A DNA stretch of 64,000 nt from Cyanobium sp. N.Huapi 1H5 (lineage in GTDB: Bacteria; Cyanobacteriota; Cyanobacteriia; PCC-6307; Cyanobiaceae), in assembly GCF_024345535.1 (NCBI RefSeq), contig NZ_JAGQBH010000001.1, positions 496,001 to 560,000 on the forward strand. The letters are read 5' to 3'. The translations under genes and the position numbers were made by a program. The notes below the pieces were generated by a model. It saw only the letters and a list, made by a program, of their open reading frames with translations. It was not told where the DNA came from and did no database searches. Positions within the stretch are counted from its first letter, which is position 1. Every line of letters begins with the position of its first letter. Positions 42,937-51,069 of the stretch are shown piece by piece.

Positions 42937-44046
42937 ATGCGCATCGCCTTCCTGGATTCCTGGCTGCAGGAGGTGGCCGAGGGCAGCGGCACGGCGGCGG
43001 CCATCGGCGGCCTGGCCGGGGCCCTGATCGCCCGGGGCCACACGGTGGAGCGGGTGGTGCCCGAGGGGGCCTGGCCGCGGAATCTGCTGCTGCGCCGCCT
43101 CTGGTTCAACCTCACCCTGCCCCGGCGCCTGGCGGCCGCCGAGGGCCGCTACGACCTGGTGGTGGGCTTCGACATCGACGGCTTCCGGGTGGCGCACCGC
43201 TGCCCGGTGCCCTACGTGTGCTGCATCAAGGGGGTGCTGGCCGAGGAGTCGCGCTGCGAGAGCGGCTGGCCGCGGCTGATGCTCTGGGGCCTGTCGCGGC
43301 TGGAGCGCCTCAACGCCCGCCGGGCGCCGTTGGTGCTCTCCACCAGCCGCTACTGCTGCGCGCGCATCGAAGAGCACTACGGCGTGCTGGCGGAGCGGCT
43401 GCGGCTGGTGCCGGAGGGGATCGATATCGGCCTGTGGAATCCTGCGGGCGGGGACGCCGCCGCCATCGACGGAGCCCGGGAGCCCCACACGGTGCTGTGC
43501 GTGGCGCGCCAGTACCCGCGCAAGCGGGTGGGGGATCTGATCACGGCGTTCCAGAGCGTTCACGACCAGCTGCCCAGTGCCCGACTGATGGTGATCGGCG
43601 ACGGCCCGGAGCACGGGGTGCTGCGGGAGCTGGTGGAGCGGCTGGGGCTGGGGGCGGTGGTGCAGTTGCTGGGGGCCCTGCCCGACGACGGCGCCGTGCG
43701 GGAGTGGTACCGGCGCAGTGCGGTGTTCTGCCTGCCGTCGATCCAGGAGGGCTTCGGGATCGTGTTCCTCGAGGCGATGGCCAGCGGGCTGCCGGTGGTG
43801 AGCACCACGGCCACGGCGATCCCCGAGGTGGTGCCCCACGGGAAGGCCGGGCTGCTGGTGCCGCCGCGGGATCCGGCGGCCCTGGCCGAGGCCATTCTCA
43901 AACTGCTCACCGATCCCGCGCTGCAGGCCGAGCAGCGGGCCTTCGGCCGCGCTCATGTGGTGCCGTTCAGCTGGGACCGGGTGGCGGAACGGTTCCTGGA
44001 GGCGGTGAATTCTGCGGTGTCGCCCCCGGCAGCCGCCGGATCGTGA
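42937..44046 (+). CDS. GT4-family glycosyltransferase
   Basis: GT-B fold glycosyltransferase of 369 residues. The C-terminal donor-binding half shows VLCVARQYPRKRVGDLITAF, LMVIGDGPEHGVLREL, and the E-x7-E motif in LPSIQEGFGIVFLEAMASGL. The acceptor and donor are unknown; cell-envelope polysaccharide or glycolipid synthesis is likely. 20 bases after purF; its last 80 bases overlap the convergent phytochelatin-synthase-like gene. Confidence 0.85.
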   Translation: MRIAFLDSWLQEVAEGSGTAAAIGGLAGALIARGHTVERVVPEGAWPRNLLLRRLWFNLTLPRRLAAAEGRYDLVVGFDIDGFRVAHRCPVPYVCCIKGVLAEESRCESGWPRLMLWGLSRLERLNARRAPLVLSTSRYCCARIEEHYGVLAERLRLVPEGIDIGLWNPAGGDAAAIDGAREPHTVLCVARQYPRKRVGDLITAFQSVHDQLPSARLMVIGDGPEHGVLRELVERLGLGAVVQLLGALPDDGAVREWYRRSAVFCLPSIQEGFGIVFLEAMASGLPVVSTTATAIPEVVPHGKAGLLVPPRDPAALAEAILKLLTDPALQAEQRAFGRAHVVPFSWDRVAERFLEAVNSAVSPPAAAGS

Positions 44047-44746
44047 CCAGGCCGCGGCTGCGGCCCGAGGTGGAATCAAGGGTGCGGATCGCAGCCCAGA
44101 GGTCGGCCACCGGGACCCACACCGAGGGGTAGCGGTAGCGGGCCACATCGAGGATCAGCACCCGGTCGGTGGGGGCGTGAAAGGCGGCCAGCGGGGCGAT
44201 ATGGCCGCCGCCGGCCTGGCCGAGGGTCGGGCGCAGGTAGTTGGCCAGCAGGCGGTCGCCGGGCTGGCTGAGGTTGGCGCGCAGCAGGGCGCGGAACTGC
44301 TCCAGGCTGAGCTGGTCGCCGTGGATCGCTTCGGCTTTCACCCCGTGGGCCGCCAGCAGGCCGGCCAGCTCGGCCAGGGTCATGCCCTGGCGCCGCACCA
44401 CGTCGGCGCTCACCACCTGGCTGCCGGCCGGCACCTCGAAGACGTTGTCCTGGGTCCAGAAGCGGTAACGGCCGTAGCCCGGCACGGCCGGGGCGGGCAC
44501 GGCCAGGCTGTTGAGCACCATGGCGGCGCTGGCCACGCCGCAGTAGGCGAGGTTGGCCTGGGTCAGGAACTGTTCGGCCAGGGGGCCGTAGTCGGCCCGC
44601 TCGCCGCTGGCCACCAGCAGGTCCATGCCCGCCGGCTCCATCAGGGGGATCGGCGCGGCCCGCAGGCGCCCGGCCGCCAGCGGCGCCGCCAGGGCCAGCG
44701 ACAGCAGCACCAGGCCGGGGAGTGGGGTGGTGGGGCGCGACGCCAT
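43967..44746 (-). CDS. secreted phytochelatin synthase-like cysteine peptidase
   Basis: 259 residues. A signal peptide (about 1-31) precedes a single phytochelatin-synthase domain with the nucleophile in QANLAYCGVASAAMVLNSL (Cys69), the His in GGGHIAPLAAFH and the Asp in LILDVARYRYPS. It lacks the Cys-rich second domain of plant enzymes. Cyanobacterial half-size homologues mainly cleave glutathione to gamma-Glu-Cys and make little phytochelatin. ATG at 44746 is fixed by the signal peptide. Ends in a Pro-rich tail; overlaps the convergent glycosyltransferase gene. Confidence 0.82.
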   Translation of the reverse strand: MASRPTTPLPGLVLLSLALAAPLAAGRLRAAPIPLMEPAGMDLLVASGERADYGPLAEQFLTQANLAYCGVASAAMVLNSLAVPAPAVPGYGRYRFWTQDNVFEVPAGSQVVSADVVRRQGMTLAELAGLLAAHGVKAEAIHGDQLSLEQFRALLRANLSQPGDRLLANYLRPTLGQAGGGHIAPLAAFHAPTDRVLILDVARYRYPSVWVPVADLWAAIRTLDSTSGRSRGLVTIRRLPGATPQNSPPPGTVPPPGPS

Positions 44747-44784
44747 GGCACCGAAGGTAGGGGAGCCATCGCGGTGCTGGGGGC

Positions 44785-45690
44785 TCAGCCGAGCTCCAGG
44801 CAGGCCAGCCCGTACACGTCCGCCAGCGACACCGCCGGCGGCAGGCCCCGGTACATGCGCAGGGTGCGGGAAACGGGGGCGAACCCCAGCGAGGCCAGTA
44901 GCGGGGCGGCGGCGGCATTGGCGCCAGGGGCATCGATCAACACCGTGCCGGGGTGGCGCTGCAGCAGGCCTTCCAGCAGGGCCCTGGCGGCGGCAGGGCC
45001 ATCGGCAACCAGCGGCCCGACGCGCCAGCCGTCGCCAGCGGGCAGCAGGCAGGGCCGCACCCGCCCGAAGCCGTGGCAGGCGCCGCGGCGGTCCACCAGG
45101 GCCAGCACCGTGCCGGCCGGATGCCGGAGCCACTGGCGCAGGAAGTGGGGGCGGGGCGAGGGTTCCCGCTCGGCATCGAAGTGCTGGACAGCCGTCGACG
45201 GGATGGCGCTGCCCTCCAGCAGGCACCAGGGCGGCTCCGGCGCGGTGGGCACGGAAGCCGGGACGCCGTCGTCGGCGAGCCGCTGCCAGCGGGTGGTGGG
45301 GGAGGCGGGCGCGAAGCCCCAGCCGGCGTAGTCGTCGATCCGGTCCGGGGCGGCCTCCAGGCCGATGCAGGGCACGTCGTCCAGGTGCTGGAGGGCGTGG
45401 CGCCACAGCTGCACCCCGTAGCCCCGGCCCCGCTGGGCGGGCACCACCAGGAACAGGCCGATGAAGCCGTAGGAGGCGTTGTAGCGGACCCCGGCGATGC
45501 ACCCCACCGGCTCGTCGCCGAGCCAGCCCACCCAGAGGCCCTGGCGGACGGTCTGGCGGTAGATGGCCACATCGCCCACGCCCGGCGCGAAGCCCTCCTG
45601 GCGCGCCCAGCCGGTGATGGTGGGGATGTCGTCGCTCTGCAGGGGGCGGATGGTGAGGGGGGAGGGGCGGCTCCGGTCGGGCGTGCTCAC
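44785..45690 (-). CDS. GNAT-family N-acetyltransferase
   Basis: 301 residues with an N-terminal GNAT domain (about 12-140) showing the acetyl-CoA loop VVPAQRGRGYGVQLW, and a second, divergent GNAT-like half (about 165-301) ending GFAPVSRTLRMYRG, so it belongs to the two-domain type. Substrate unknown. The GTG at 45690 overlaps the vapC stop as GTGA, indicating coupling to the toxin-antitoxin genes upstream. Confidence 0.8.
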   Translation of the reverse strand: MSTPDRSRPSPLTIRPLQSDDIPTITGWARQEGFAPGVGDVAIYRQTVRQGLWVGWLGDEPVGCIAGVRYNASYGFIGLFLVVPAQRGRGYGVQLWRHALQHLDDVPCIGLEAAPDRIDDYAGWGFAPASPTTRWQRLADDGVPASVPTAPEPPWCLLEGSAIPSTAVQHFDAEREPSPRPHFLRQWLRHPAGTVLALVDRRGACHGFGRVRPCLLPAGDGWRVGPLVADGPAAARALLEGLLQRHPGTVLIDAPGANAAAAPLLASLGFAPVSRTLRMYRGLPPAVSLADVYGLACLELG

Positions 45691-46088
45691 CAGATCGTCT
45701 CCAGCTCCGGAATGGCGCGGAGCTTCTCGTCGGCGCTGATCAGGGGCCGCCGGCCCTGCAGGGCCGTGGCGGCGATGAGGCGATCGGCCGGGTCGCCATG
45801 GCGGAACTGGGGGCCCCGGGAGAGCAGGGCGATCTCGGCGGTGATCGGCAGCACCTCCAGCCGCAACGCTTCGAGCAGGCGCCGCAGGTAGAGGGCCGGT
45901 GGCACGGCTTCCGGGAGGCTCAGCCGTCCGCGTTCGTGCAGCAGTGCCAGCTCCCAAAGCCTGATGTCGGCGATGGCCAGCTGGCCCTGGGCCCGCCCCT
46001 GCTCCAGAGCTGCTGCGGCGCGCCGTGACAGCCGGGCCGGCTCATGGGCCCAGAACAGCAGGACATGGGTGTCACAGATGGTCAGCAT
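45687..46088 (-). CDS. vapC: VapC-type PIN-domain toxin
   Basis: 133 residues. PIN RNase fold: first Asp in LTICDTHVLLFWA, conserved Glu in RLWELALLHERGRL, and the C-terminal Asp cluster HGDPADRLIAATAL with a final SADEKL. VapC toxins cleave specific RNAs. ATG at 46088 overlaps the end of the antitoxin gene by 17 bases; the stop overlaps the GNAT start. Confidence 0.87.
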   Translation of the reverse strand: MLTICDTHVLLFWAHEPARLSRRAAAALEQGRAQGQLAIADIRLWELALLHERGRLSLPEAVPPALYLRRLLEALRLEVLPITAEIALLSRGPQFRHGDPADRLIAATALQGRRPLISADEKLRAIPELETIW

Positions 46089-46326
46089 CACCGGCGCCTT
46101 CGAGATCAGCGTCGCCATTGGCAATCGAGGCGACGACATCCCCCAGCGTGACGCTGCCGGCCAGCCCCTCCAGCCAGCGGCGGGCCTCCTCGGCCGGGTC
46201 CTGTTCCGGCTCGATGCGGGCAATCACCCGGCCATGGGAGGTGACCTGAATGGCTTCCCCGGCCTGAACCCGCTTGAGCCAGGCCGGCAGGTTCTGGCGC
46301 AGGTGGGTCACGGAGACGCGCGCCAT
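46072..46326 (-). CDS. vapB: Phd/YefM-type antitoxin
   Basis: 84 residues beginning ARVSVTHLRQNLPAWLKRVQ and GEAIQVTSHGRVIARI, the Phd/YefM DNA-binding pattern; the acidic C-terminal half would neutralise the toxin. ATG at 46326 is preferred to an upstream in-frame start because the family match begins there. First gene of the vapB-vapC-GNAT operon and divergent from the integron integrase. Confidence 0.82.
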   Translation of the reverse strand: MARVSVTHLRQNLPAWLKRVQAGEAIQVTSHGRVIARIEPEQDPAEEARRWLEGLAGSVTLGDVVASIANGDADLEGAGDADHL

Positions 46327-46427
46327 GAAGGGCGTCTGTACATGGGGTCTGTACAGATTAGGGCTTGTGGTGATGGGGATTGGGACTGGCGTGGGAACTC
46401 TCAAGAGTCCCCCCCACCCTCAAGGCC

Positions 46428-47399
46428 ATGACCGACGCCTGCCGTTCCCCCGGCCTGATCCAGCGCTATCGCGAGGAGCTTCAGGTGCGCCATTACGCCC
46501 GCCGCACCGTGAACACCTACGAGCAGTGGCTGCGTCGCTTCCTGCGGTTTCACGGCAGGCGCCACCCCCGCACGATGGGCAGCGCCGAAGTGAACGCCTT
46601 TCTGAGCCACCTGGCGGTGGAGCTGCAGGTGAGCGCCTCCACCCAGAACCAGGCACTGGCGGCGCTGCTGTTTCTGTACCGGGAGCTGCTGGAGCGGGAT
46701 CTGGAGCTGGAGGGGGTGGTTCGGGCGCGGACACGGCGCCGGCTGCCGGTGGTGCTCAGCGAAGCGGAGGTGCGGGCGGTGCGCCAGCGACTGGAGGGAG
46801 AGCCAGCCCTGGTGGTGGGGCTGCTGTATGGAAGCGGGCTCCGGTTGATGGAGGCGCTTCGACTGCGAGTCAAAGATCTCGATGTTGAACGGCGTGAGCT
46901 CACGGTGCGCGACGGGAAAGGCGGCAAAGACCGGCTGACCGTGCTGCCCCAGAGCCTGGTGCCTCAGCTGCAGGAGCATCTGATGAAGGTGCGCCAGCTG
47001 CATCGGGGTGATCTGGTGGCGGGCTGGGGCCGGGTGGTGATGCCCTACGCCCTGGCGAGGAAGTATCCGAGGGCCGATCGGGAGTGGGCCTGGCAGTGGG
47101 TGTTTCCCCAACAGAACCGCTGGCATGATCGGGACTCAGGAACCCAGGGCCGCCACCACCGCGATCCGAGCGTGGTGCAGAAGGCGGTGAAGCGGGCCGT
47201 AGCCGAGGCGGGACTCACGAAGGCGGCCAGTTGCCACACCTTCCGCCACTCCTTTGCAACCCACCTGCTGGAACGGGGGCAGGACATCCGCACGATCCAG
47301 GAGCTGCTGGGACATCAGGACGTGAGCACCACCATGATCTACACCCATGTGCTGAATAGGGGGCCGCTCGGTGTCTGCAGCCCAGCAGACATGATGTAG
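46428..47399 (+). CDS. intI: integron integrase IntI
   Basis: Tyrosine recombinase of 323 residues that inserts and excises gene cassettes at attI and attC. Catalytic residues are all present: Arg139 ([10 protein letters not shown]), His270 and Arg273 (CHTFRH), His296 (GHQD) and Tyr305 (TMIYTH). Each sits exactly seven positions before its counterpart in IntI1 (Arg146, His277, Arg280, His303, Tyr312). The IntI-specific insertion before the His/Arg motif is visible ([20 protein letters not shown], about 206-225), which separates it from XerC/D. The end ([15 protein letters not shown]) is typical of IntI. ATG at 46428 is chosen by homology. It appears intact. No LexA box was recognised. Confidence 0.95.
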   Translation: MTDACRSPGLIQRYREELQVRHYARRTVNTYEQWLRRFLRFHGRRHPRTMGSAEVNAFLSHLAVELQVSASTQNQALAALLFLYRELLERDLELEGVVRARTRRRLPVVLSEAEVRAVRQRLEGEPALVVGLLYGSGLRLMEALRLRVKDLDVERRELTVRDGKGGKDRLTVLPQSLVPQLQEHLMKVRQLHRGDLVAGWGRVVMPYALARKYPRADREWAWQWVFPQQNRWHDRDSGTQGRHHRDPSVVQKAVKRAVAEAGLTKAASCHTFRHSFATHLLERGQDIRTIQELLGHQDVSTTMIYTHVLNRGPLGVCSPADMM

Positions 47400-47411
47400 C
47401 CATGGCTACAT
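47394..47411. repeat. 18-bp perfect palindrome over the intI stop codon
   Basis: ATGTAGCCATGGCTACAT reads the same on both strands and includes the intI TAG stop (47397-47399). No T run follows, so it is not an ordinary terminator. It could be a dimeric protein-binding site at the edge of attI. Confidence 0.6.
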
Positions 47412-47577
47412 GTGGTTATCGGACCCGTGAACCACGGCCAACGACTTGGCCCTTCCAACTAAGATCTCTGTGCAGGAAAGGATTCTCGTCCCATGGCCGA
47501 TTGGCAACAGCTGGGGTTCACGGAATGGAGCAGAGGAAGGCCCGTGGTTCACGGAACCGTCCAATAAATAGTTGGGC
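47412..47577 (+). other. attI: putative attI region
   Basis: Non-coding DNA between intI and cassette 1. The recombination core is GTTGGGC at 47571-47577; it is the exact complement of the R'' core (GCCCAAC) of the attC ending cassette 1, as expected if cassette 1 was inserted here. Two direct copies of GGTTCACGG (47515-47523 and 47546-47554) lie upstream of the core and could be integrase-binding direct repeats like those of attI1. No clear cassette promoter was found. Confidence 0.6.
47425..47554. repeat. inverted repeat within putative attI
   Basis: CCGTGAACCACGGCC (47425-47439) and GGCCCGTGGTTCACGG (47539-47554) are inverted copies, differing by one inserted C, about 100 bases apart. The second arm contains one of the two GGTTCACGG direct repeats. 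Confidence 0.6.
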
Positions 47578-47634
47578 TAACTAACGCCAGTAAACCACAG
47601 AGTCAGAGCGGAAACGTAGTTTTTCTGCTGAAAC

Positions 47635-47967
47635 CTACAGGGGAGATGAATTCTCATTTCCATACCACTCCACCGCATATTCATAAAGGCTGTCAAGAAC
47701 CTCAGAAAGCTGTTTCCCACGCTCAGTCAATCTATATGCGACTCTAGGAACCGTGCCTTGCTCAACTTGACGGTCGATAAGCTGAATGGATTCCAGCAAG
47801 CGCAATCTATCTGCAAGGACCTTTGTGGATATTCCATCAACCTTGCGCTTCAGTTCACCAAAGTGCAATTCGCCACGGGAGCTTAGGATCCACAAGATGT
47901 AGATCGTCCACTGTGCCGAAATATGGCCAATTAATATTTCAAGCGGGCAGCACATCTGCTTGACCAT
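47635..47967 (-). CDS. HxlR-family transcriptional regulator (cassette 1)
   Basis: 110-residue winged-helix regulator. The family core is visible: CPLEILIGHISAQWTIYILWIL, then the recognition region GISTKVLADRLRLLESIQLI and the wing VAYRLTERGKQLSEVL. ATG at 47967 puts cysteines at positions 6 and 7, where the redox-sensing Cys lies in quinone- and diamide-responsive members such as YodB. It is divergent from the azoreductase gene 95 bases away, so it very likely controls that gene. It is transcribed against the array, so it needs its own promoter. Confidence 0.82.
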   Translation of the reverse strand: MVKQMCCPLEILIGHISAQWTIYILWILSSRGELHFGELKRKVDGISTKVLADRLRLLESIQLIDRQVEQGTVPRVAYRLTERGKQLSEVLDSLYEYAVEWYGNENSSPL

Positions 47968-48062
47968 TGGATGGAGTAGGTAGTTACCAAATGGAAACCA
48001 ATTGACTTTTGCGTCGGATGGCGCGAGGTTTGCGCTGTCCTGAGCAGGCCTAACGCTAGTCC

Positions 48063-48683
48063 ATGGGAACGCTACTGCACATTGACTCAAGTCCTCGCGG
48101 CGAGAATTCCAGCTCGCGACTACTTGCCAGCACCTTCATTGCAGCATGGAAGGAGAACCATCCTGACGATCATATTATATATCGCGACCTGAAGAATACG
48201 TGTATACCTCATATCACAGAAGAATGGATTGCCGCAGATTTTACCCCAAGGGATGCATTGACTGCGGAGGCGCGTCAAGTGCTTGAACTGTCCGACATAT
48301 TGGTAGACGAGTTCCTTGCCGCAGACAGATGTTTATACAGCGTTCCGATGTATAATTTCGGAATCCCATCCAGTTTTAAAGCCTACATCGATAATCTTGT
48401 TCGATTTGGTCGAACATTTACATCTGATCACGGATGCTACCAAGGGCTTGCAAAAGAAAAAAAGGTTCTATTTATCACCGCTCGCGGCGTTGAGTATGGC
48501 TCAAACTCGCCCTACCACGGATGGGATGCACAAGAGCCTGGGCTAAGGTATGCATTCCAGTTCATGGGAGTTTCTGACATCAGCTTTATTCATGCATGTG
48601 GCCTTGACTTGGGAGAGGAGTCTCGGCGCAGCAGTATTGACAAGGCCAAAGGCGAAGTGAAGAGCTTTTTGTCATCCTGGTAG
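48063..48683 (+). CDS. azoR: FMN-dependent NADH-azoreductase (cassette 1)
   Basis: Flavodoxin-like quinone/azo reductase of 206 residues. The FMN phosphate loop is HIDSSPRGENSSSR near the N-terminus, followed by SVPMYNFGIPSSFKAYIDNL and VRFGRTF, all typical of AzoR. It reduces quinones and azo compounds with NAD(P)H by two-electron transfer. Paired with a divergent HxlR regulator in the same cassette, as in Bacillus yodB/azoR control. Base composition is clearly lower in GC than the host. Confidence 0.85.
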   Translation: MGTLLHIDSSPRGENSSSRLLASTFIAAWKENHPDDHIIYRDLKNTCIPHITEEWIAADFTPRDALTAEARQVLELSDILVDEFLAADRCLYSVPMYNFGIPSSFKAYIDNLVRFGRTFTSDHGCYQGLAKEKKVLFITARGVEYGSNSPYHGWDAQEPGLRYAFQFMGVSDISFIHACGLDLGEESRRSSIDKAKGEVKSFLSSW

Positions 48684-48693
48684 TTGACGAGCA

Positions 48694-48778
48694 GCCCAAC
48701 ATCAAGATCCAGCGGACGAGATCAGTAGAGTGTCCAAGTCGACCATCTCGTGCTCGCCGCTGATCTTGAGCGTTATGC
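48694..48778 (+). other. attC1 (end of cassette 1)
   Basis: 85 bases: R'' GCCCAAC (48694-48700), R' GTTATGC (48772-48778). Inner arms ATCAAGATC...AGCGG and CCGCTGATCTTGAGCG pair to form the attC hairpin. Same sequence family as attC4, attC5 and attC8. Confidence 0.85.
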
Positions 48779-48843
48779 ATGCCTTGCCAGAACCATTCCC
48801 AATGCCTAGACTAGCTTTGTGATTCTGCCTCACGAGCGATAAC

Positions 48844-49740
48844 GTGGAAGCAAAGATTGACATCTCGTCTAAGAGCCTTGAGAAGGGTTTAGATATTGCG
48901 AAAGAGTTTCTTCAGAGGGTGATTGGGCCTGGACTTGAAGAGGCTGGTCTTCTGCTTAAGGAAAGCATTGCTTTGTGGAGATTCAGAAATCAAGTCGCCA
49001 TTCTCGAAAAGGCACATGAAATATGCCAGAGGAAGGGAATAAGACCCAGCCCAATATCGCTAAAGCTTCTTTGCCCATTGATGGACAGCGCCTCTTTAGA
49101 GGATGACCCTGACCTGCAGAATAAGTGGGCAACACTGCTCTCAAACATGGTCGATTCAGAAAAGAATATTCAGAATCATGTATTCCCCTACATCCTTGGG
49201 CAGCTGTCGCTACCCGAATATGCGCTTCTGGATGTCGTAGTTCGTGAGAAGCGTGACCGAGTTAAGCGGCTTGGCGAGGAGCTGGCAAAGCACAACGAGC
49301 ACTTTGGCGACCTTGAGAATGGGATTAATCAGAAGCTCGCCGAAGTGAAGCAGTCAATCGCTTCAGAGAAGGAGCTGCCAAATGGGTTTGAACAACTTAA
49401 GAAGATTAGTCAGTTAGTTGCGCAGAGGGGCAAGCTCAATTCCGAGCTTGCGGGCTTAAGGGTTAAGGGCAGACAGATTGAGTTCAGGATTGCCGAACCG
49501 CAACAGATACCCGACGGGGCCTTAAAAGATTTTGAAGTTTCAAATCTTATACGACTGGGCTTGGCAAAGTTCCTTCGCGAGCCCTTTGCCGATCCTGTGC
49601 AGATTCAAATTCCTAATGATCCCAGGGATGATTACCTGTCAACAGAAGTAGAAGTTATTGTTGAATACACTGATACGTATGTCATCACTGAGCTTGCGGA
49701 GCTCTTAATTCTGGCCTGTTCAGAAGACTTGGATGCATAA
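48844..49740 (+). CDS. Abi-alpha (DUF4393) protein (cassette 2)
   Basis: 298 residues from a GTG start. The N-terminal 100 residues carry the Abi_alpha/DUF4393 pattern: IGPGLEEAGLLLKESIALWR, FRNQVAILEKAHEICQRKGI, LKLLCPLMDSASLEDDPDLQ and NKWATLLSNMVDS. A coiled-coil region follows (about 135-215). Family members are linked to abortive phage infection, but the mechanism is not known. Leader of about 70 bases after the preceding attC; the stop overlaps the attC2 R'' core. Confidence 0.8.
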   Translation: MEAKIDISSKSLEKGLDIAKEFLQRVIGPGLEEAGLLLKESIALWRFRNQVAILEKAHEICQRKGIRPSPISLKLLCPLMDSASLEDDPDLQNKWATLLSNMVDSEKNIQNHVFPYILGQLSLPEYALLDVVVREKRDRVKRLGEELAKHNEHFGDLENGINQKLAEVKQSIASEKELPNGFEQLKKISQLVAQRGKLNSELAGLRVKGRQIEFRIAEPQQIPDGALKDFEVSNLIRLGLAKFLREPFADPVQIQIPNDPRDDYLSTEVEVIVEYTDTYVITELAELLILACSEDLDA

Positions 49741-49824
49741 CATGCCTCTGGAGTGGGCAGGCCGCCATCGATGCTCTGCTCGCGTTGAAATGTTATTGCC
49801 TGCCACTCAGAGGCAGCGTTATGC
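49735..49824 (+). other. attC2 (end of cassette 2)
   Basis: 90 bases: R'' GCATAAC (49735-49741) overlapping the stop codon, R' GTTATGC (49818-49824). R'' is the exact complement of the GTTATGC that starts cassette 2. Arms GGAGTGGGCAGGC and CCTGCCACTC pair. Same family as attC6, attC9 and attC11. Confidence 0.87.
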
Positions 49825-49901
49825 CTCCTGCGCCAAGGCATGAAATGGCAAGTCAATGGAAAAACACCTATCATCACTGACAATTTAGGTGAGGTCTGGC
49901 A

Positions 49902-50861
49902 ATGCAAGACGAACAACCCAGTCCTGCCAATGGAAGTGAAGACGGTAAATCCCCTCAGCCTCAGAACTCGACCAATGCATCACAAGGTTCTCAAGCAGTG
50001 AATGCAGCAAAGCCTGCCAGTGTGATCAAGAACGCCAAGACAGCCCAGCCGATTGAAATGCTGGATGAACTTCTTTTTGTAGACACAAATGTATTGCTTG
50101 ACTTTTATCGAATTCGAAACAGCGATATTAGCCTTGAATACCTAAAGCAGCTTGAGGCATGCAAAGATCGGCTAATCATTACTTCTCAAGTTGAAATGGA
50201 ATACAAGAAGAACAGGCAAGAAGCCATCATTGAATCCCTGAATAGCTTTGGCTCACCAGATTGGAATAAGCTTAGCGGGCCGGCCATTGTTGCCGATCTT
50301 CAAGCAATGAAGATGATTGGAAAGCAGAAGGATGAAATCACGAAACAACAGAAGAGGGTTAATGAGAAAATTCAAATGATCCTTAAGAATCCAACTAATA
50401 ATGATCCTGTTTACCAGTGCTTGCAGCGTCTCTTTAAGAATAGATCAAGCTACAATCTGTCGCGCGAGAAAAGCACTCGGTTTACGGTAAGGAATCTCGC
50501 AAAGAAAAGATTCATCCTTGGCTACCCACCTCGAAAAAAGAATGAGACATCAATCGGCGATTCGGTAAACTGGGAATGGATTGTCCAGTGCGCAGTAGAC
50601 AGCGGCAAGCATATCATCATCGTTACTCGGGACAAAGACTACGGAGCGATCTATAAAGGCAGTTCATTTCTTAATGATTGGCTACGTCAAGAGTTTTCCG
50701 AGCGCGTCAGCCGAAAACGGAAGATAATTCTTACTGAGAAACTAGCAATTGCCCTTAAGCTAGTGCATGCTGCTGTCACCAAAGAGATGGAAGAAGAGGA
50801 GGATCGGATCATAGCCGAAGTGGTTGACAGTTCTCCTGAATCGTCTGTCGATGAGGCATAA
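49902..50861 (+). CDS. PIN-domain (DUF4935-like) nuclease (cassette 3)
   Basis: 319 residues. Residues 1-50 are a polar, Gln/Ser/Asn-rich leader. The PIN domain starts LLFVDTNVLLDFYRIRNSDI with the first catalytic Asp at 61, continues with TSQVEMEYKKNRQEA (conserved Glu), and ends SIGDSVNWEWIVQCAVDSG and IIIVTRDKDYG (later acidic residues). The spacing fits DUF4935-type PIN proteins, with a helical insertion. The C-terminus is acidic. Likely a metal-dependent RNase; a defence or toxin role is inferred from family and setting. No antitoxin gene is present in the cassette. Confidence 0.75.
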   Translation: MQDEQPSPANGSEDGKSPQPQNSTNASQGSQAVNAAKPASVIKNAKTAQPIEMLDELLFVDTNVLLDFYRIRNSDISLEYLKQLEACKDRLIITSQVEMEYKKNRQEAIIESLNSFGSPDWNKLSGPAIVADLQAMKMIGKQKDEITKQQKRVNEKIQMILKNPTNNDPVYQCLQRLFKNRSSYNLSREKSTRFTVRNLAKKRFILGYPPRKKNETSIGDSVNWEWIVQCAVDSGKHIIIVTRDKDYGAIYKGSSFLNDWLRQEFSERVSRKRKIILTEKLAIALKLVHAAVTKEMEEEEDRIIAEVVDSSPESSVDEA

Positions 50862-50915
50862 CATTGGCTTTGAGTCCGACAACCCTACGGGTTGCGGCTC
50901 AAGCCAGCGTTGGCG
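50856..50915 (+). other. attC3 (end of cassette 3)
   Basis: Short 60-base site: R'' GCATAAC (50856-50862), R' GTTGGCG (50909-50915). TTGGCTTTGAGTCCG and CGGCTCAAGCCAG form a near-continuous hairpin with inner arms ACCC/GGGT. R'' exactly complements the GTTATGC that starts cassette 3. Confidence 0.82.
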
Positions 50916-51069
50916 GGATCCGAGCAAGGCTTTAGTCAACTCCTACTTGCATAAGGATGGGACTTCAAGGAACCTCGATAAGAACCGGACCAACCTTCAC
51001 TTGCAACTGAGCAGAACGCCTTAATCTACTATTCTGACTATCCGTCAAGGAGATGCAAAGGGCAAACAT

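Noticed and set aside
43967-45502. Long minus-strand frame covering the phytochelatin-synthase-like gene and more
   Set aside because: The part upstream of 44746 is a shifted-frame shadow of the GNAT gene; the signal peptide starts at 44746.
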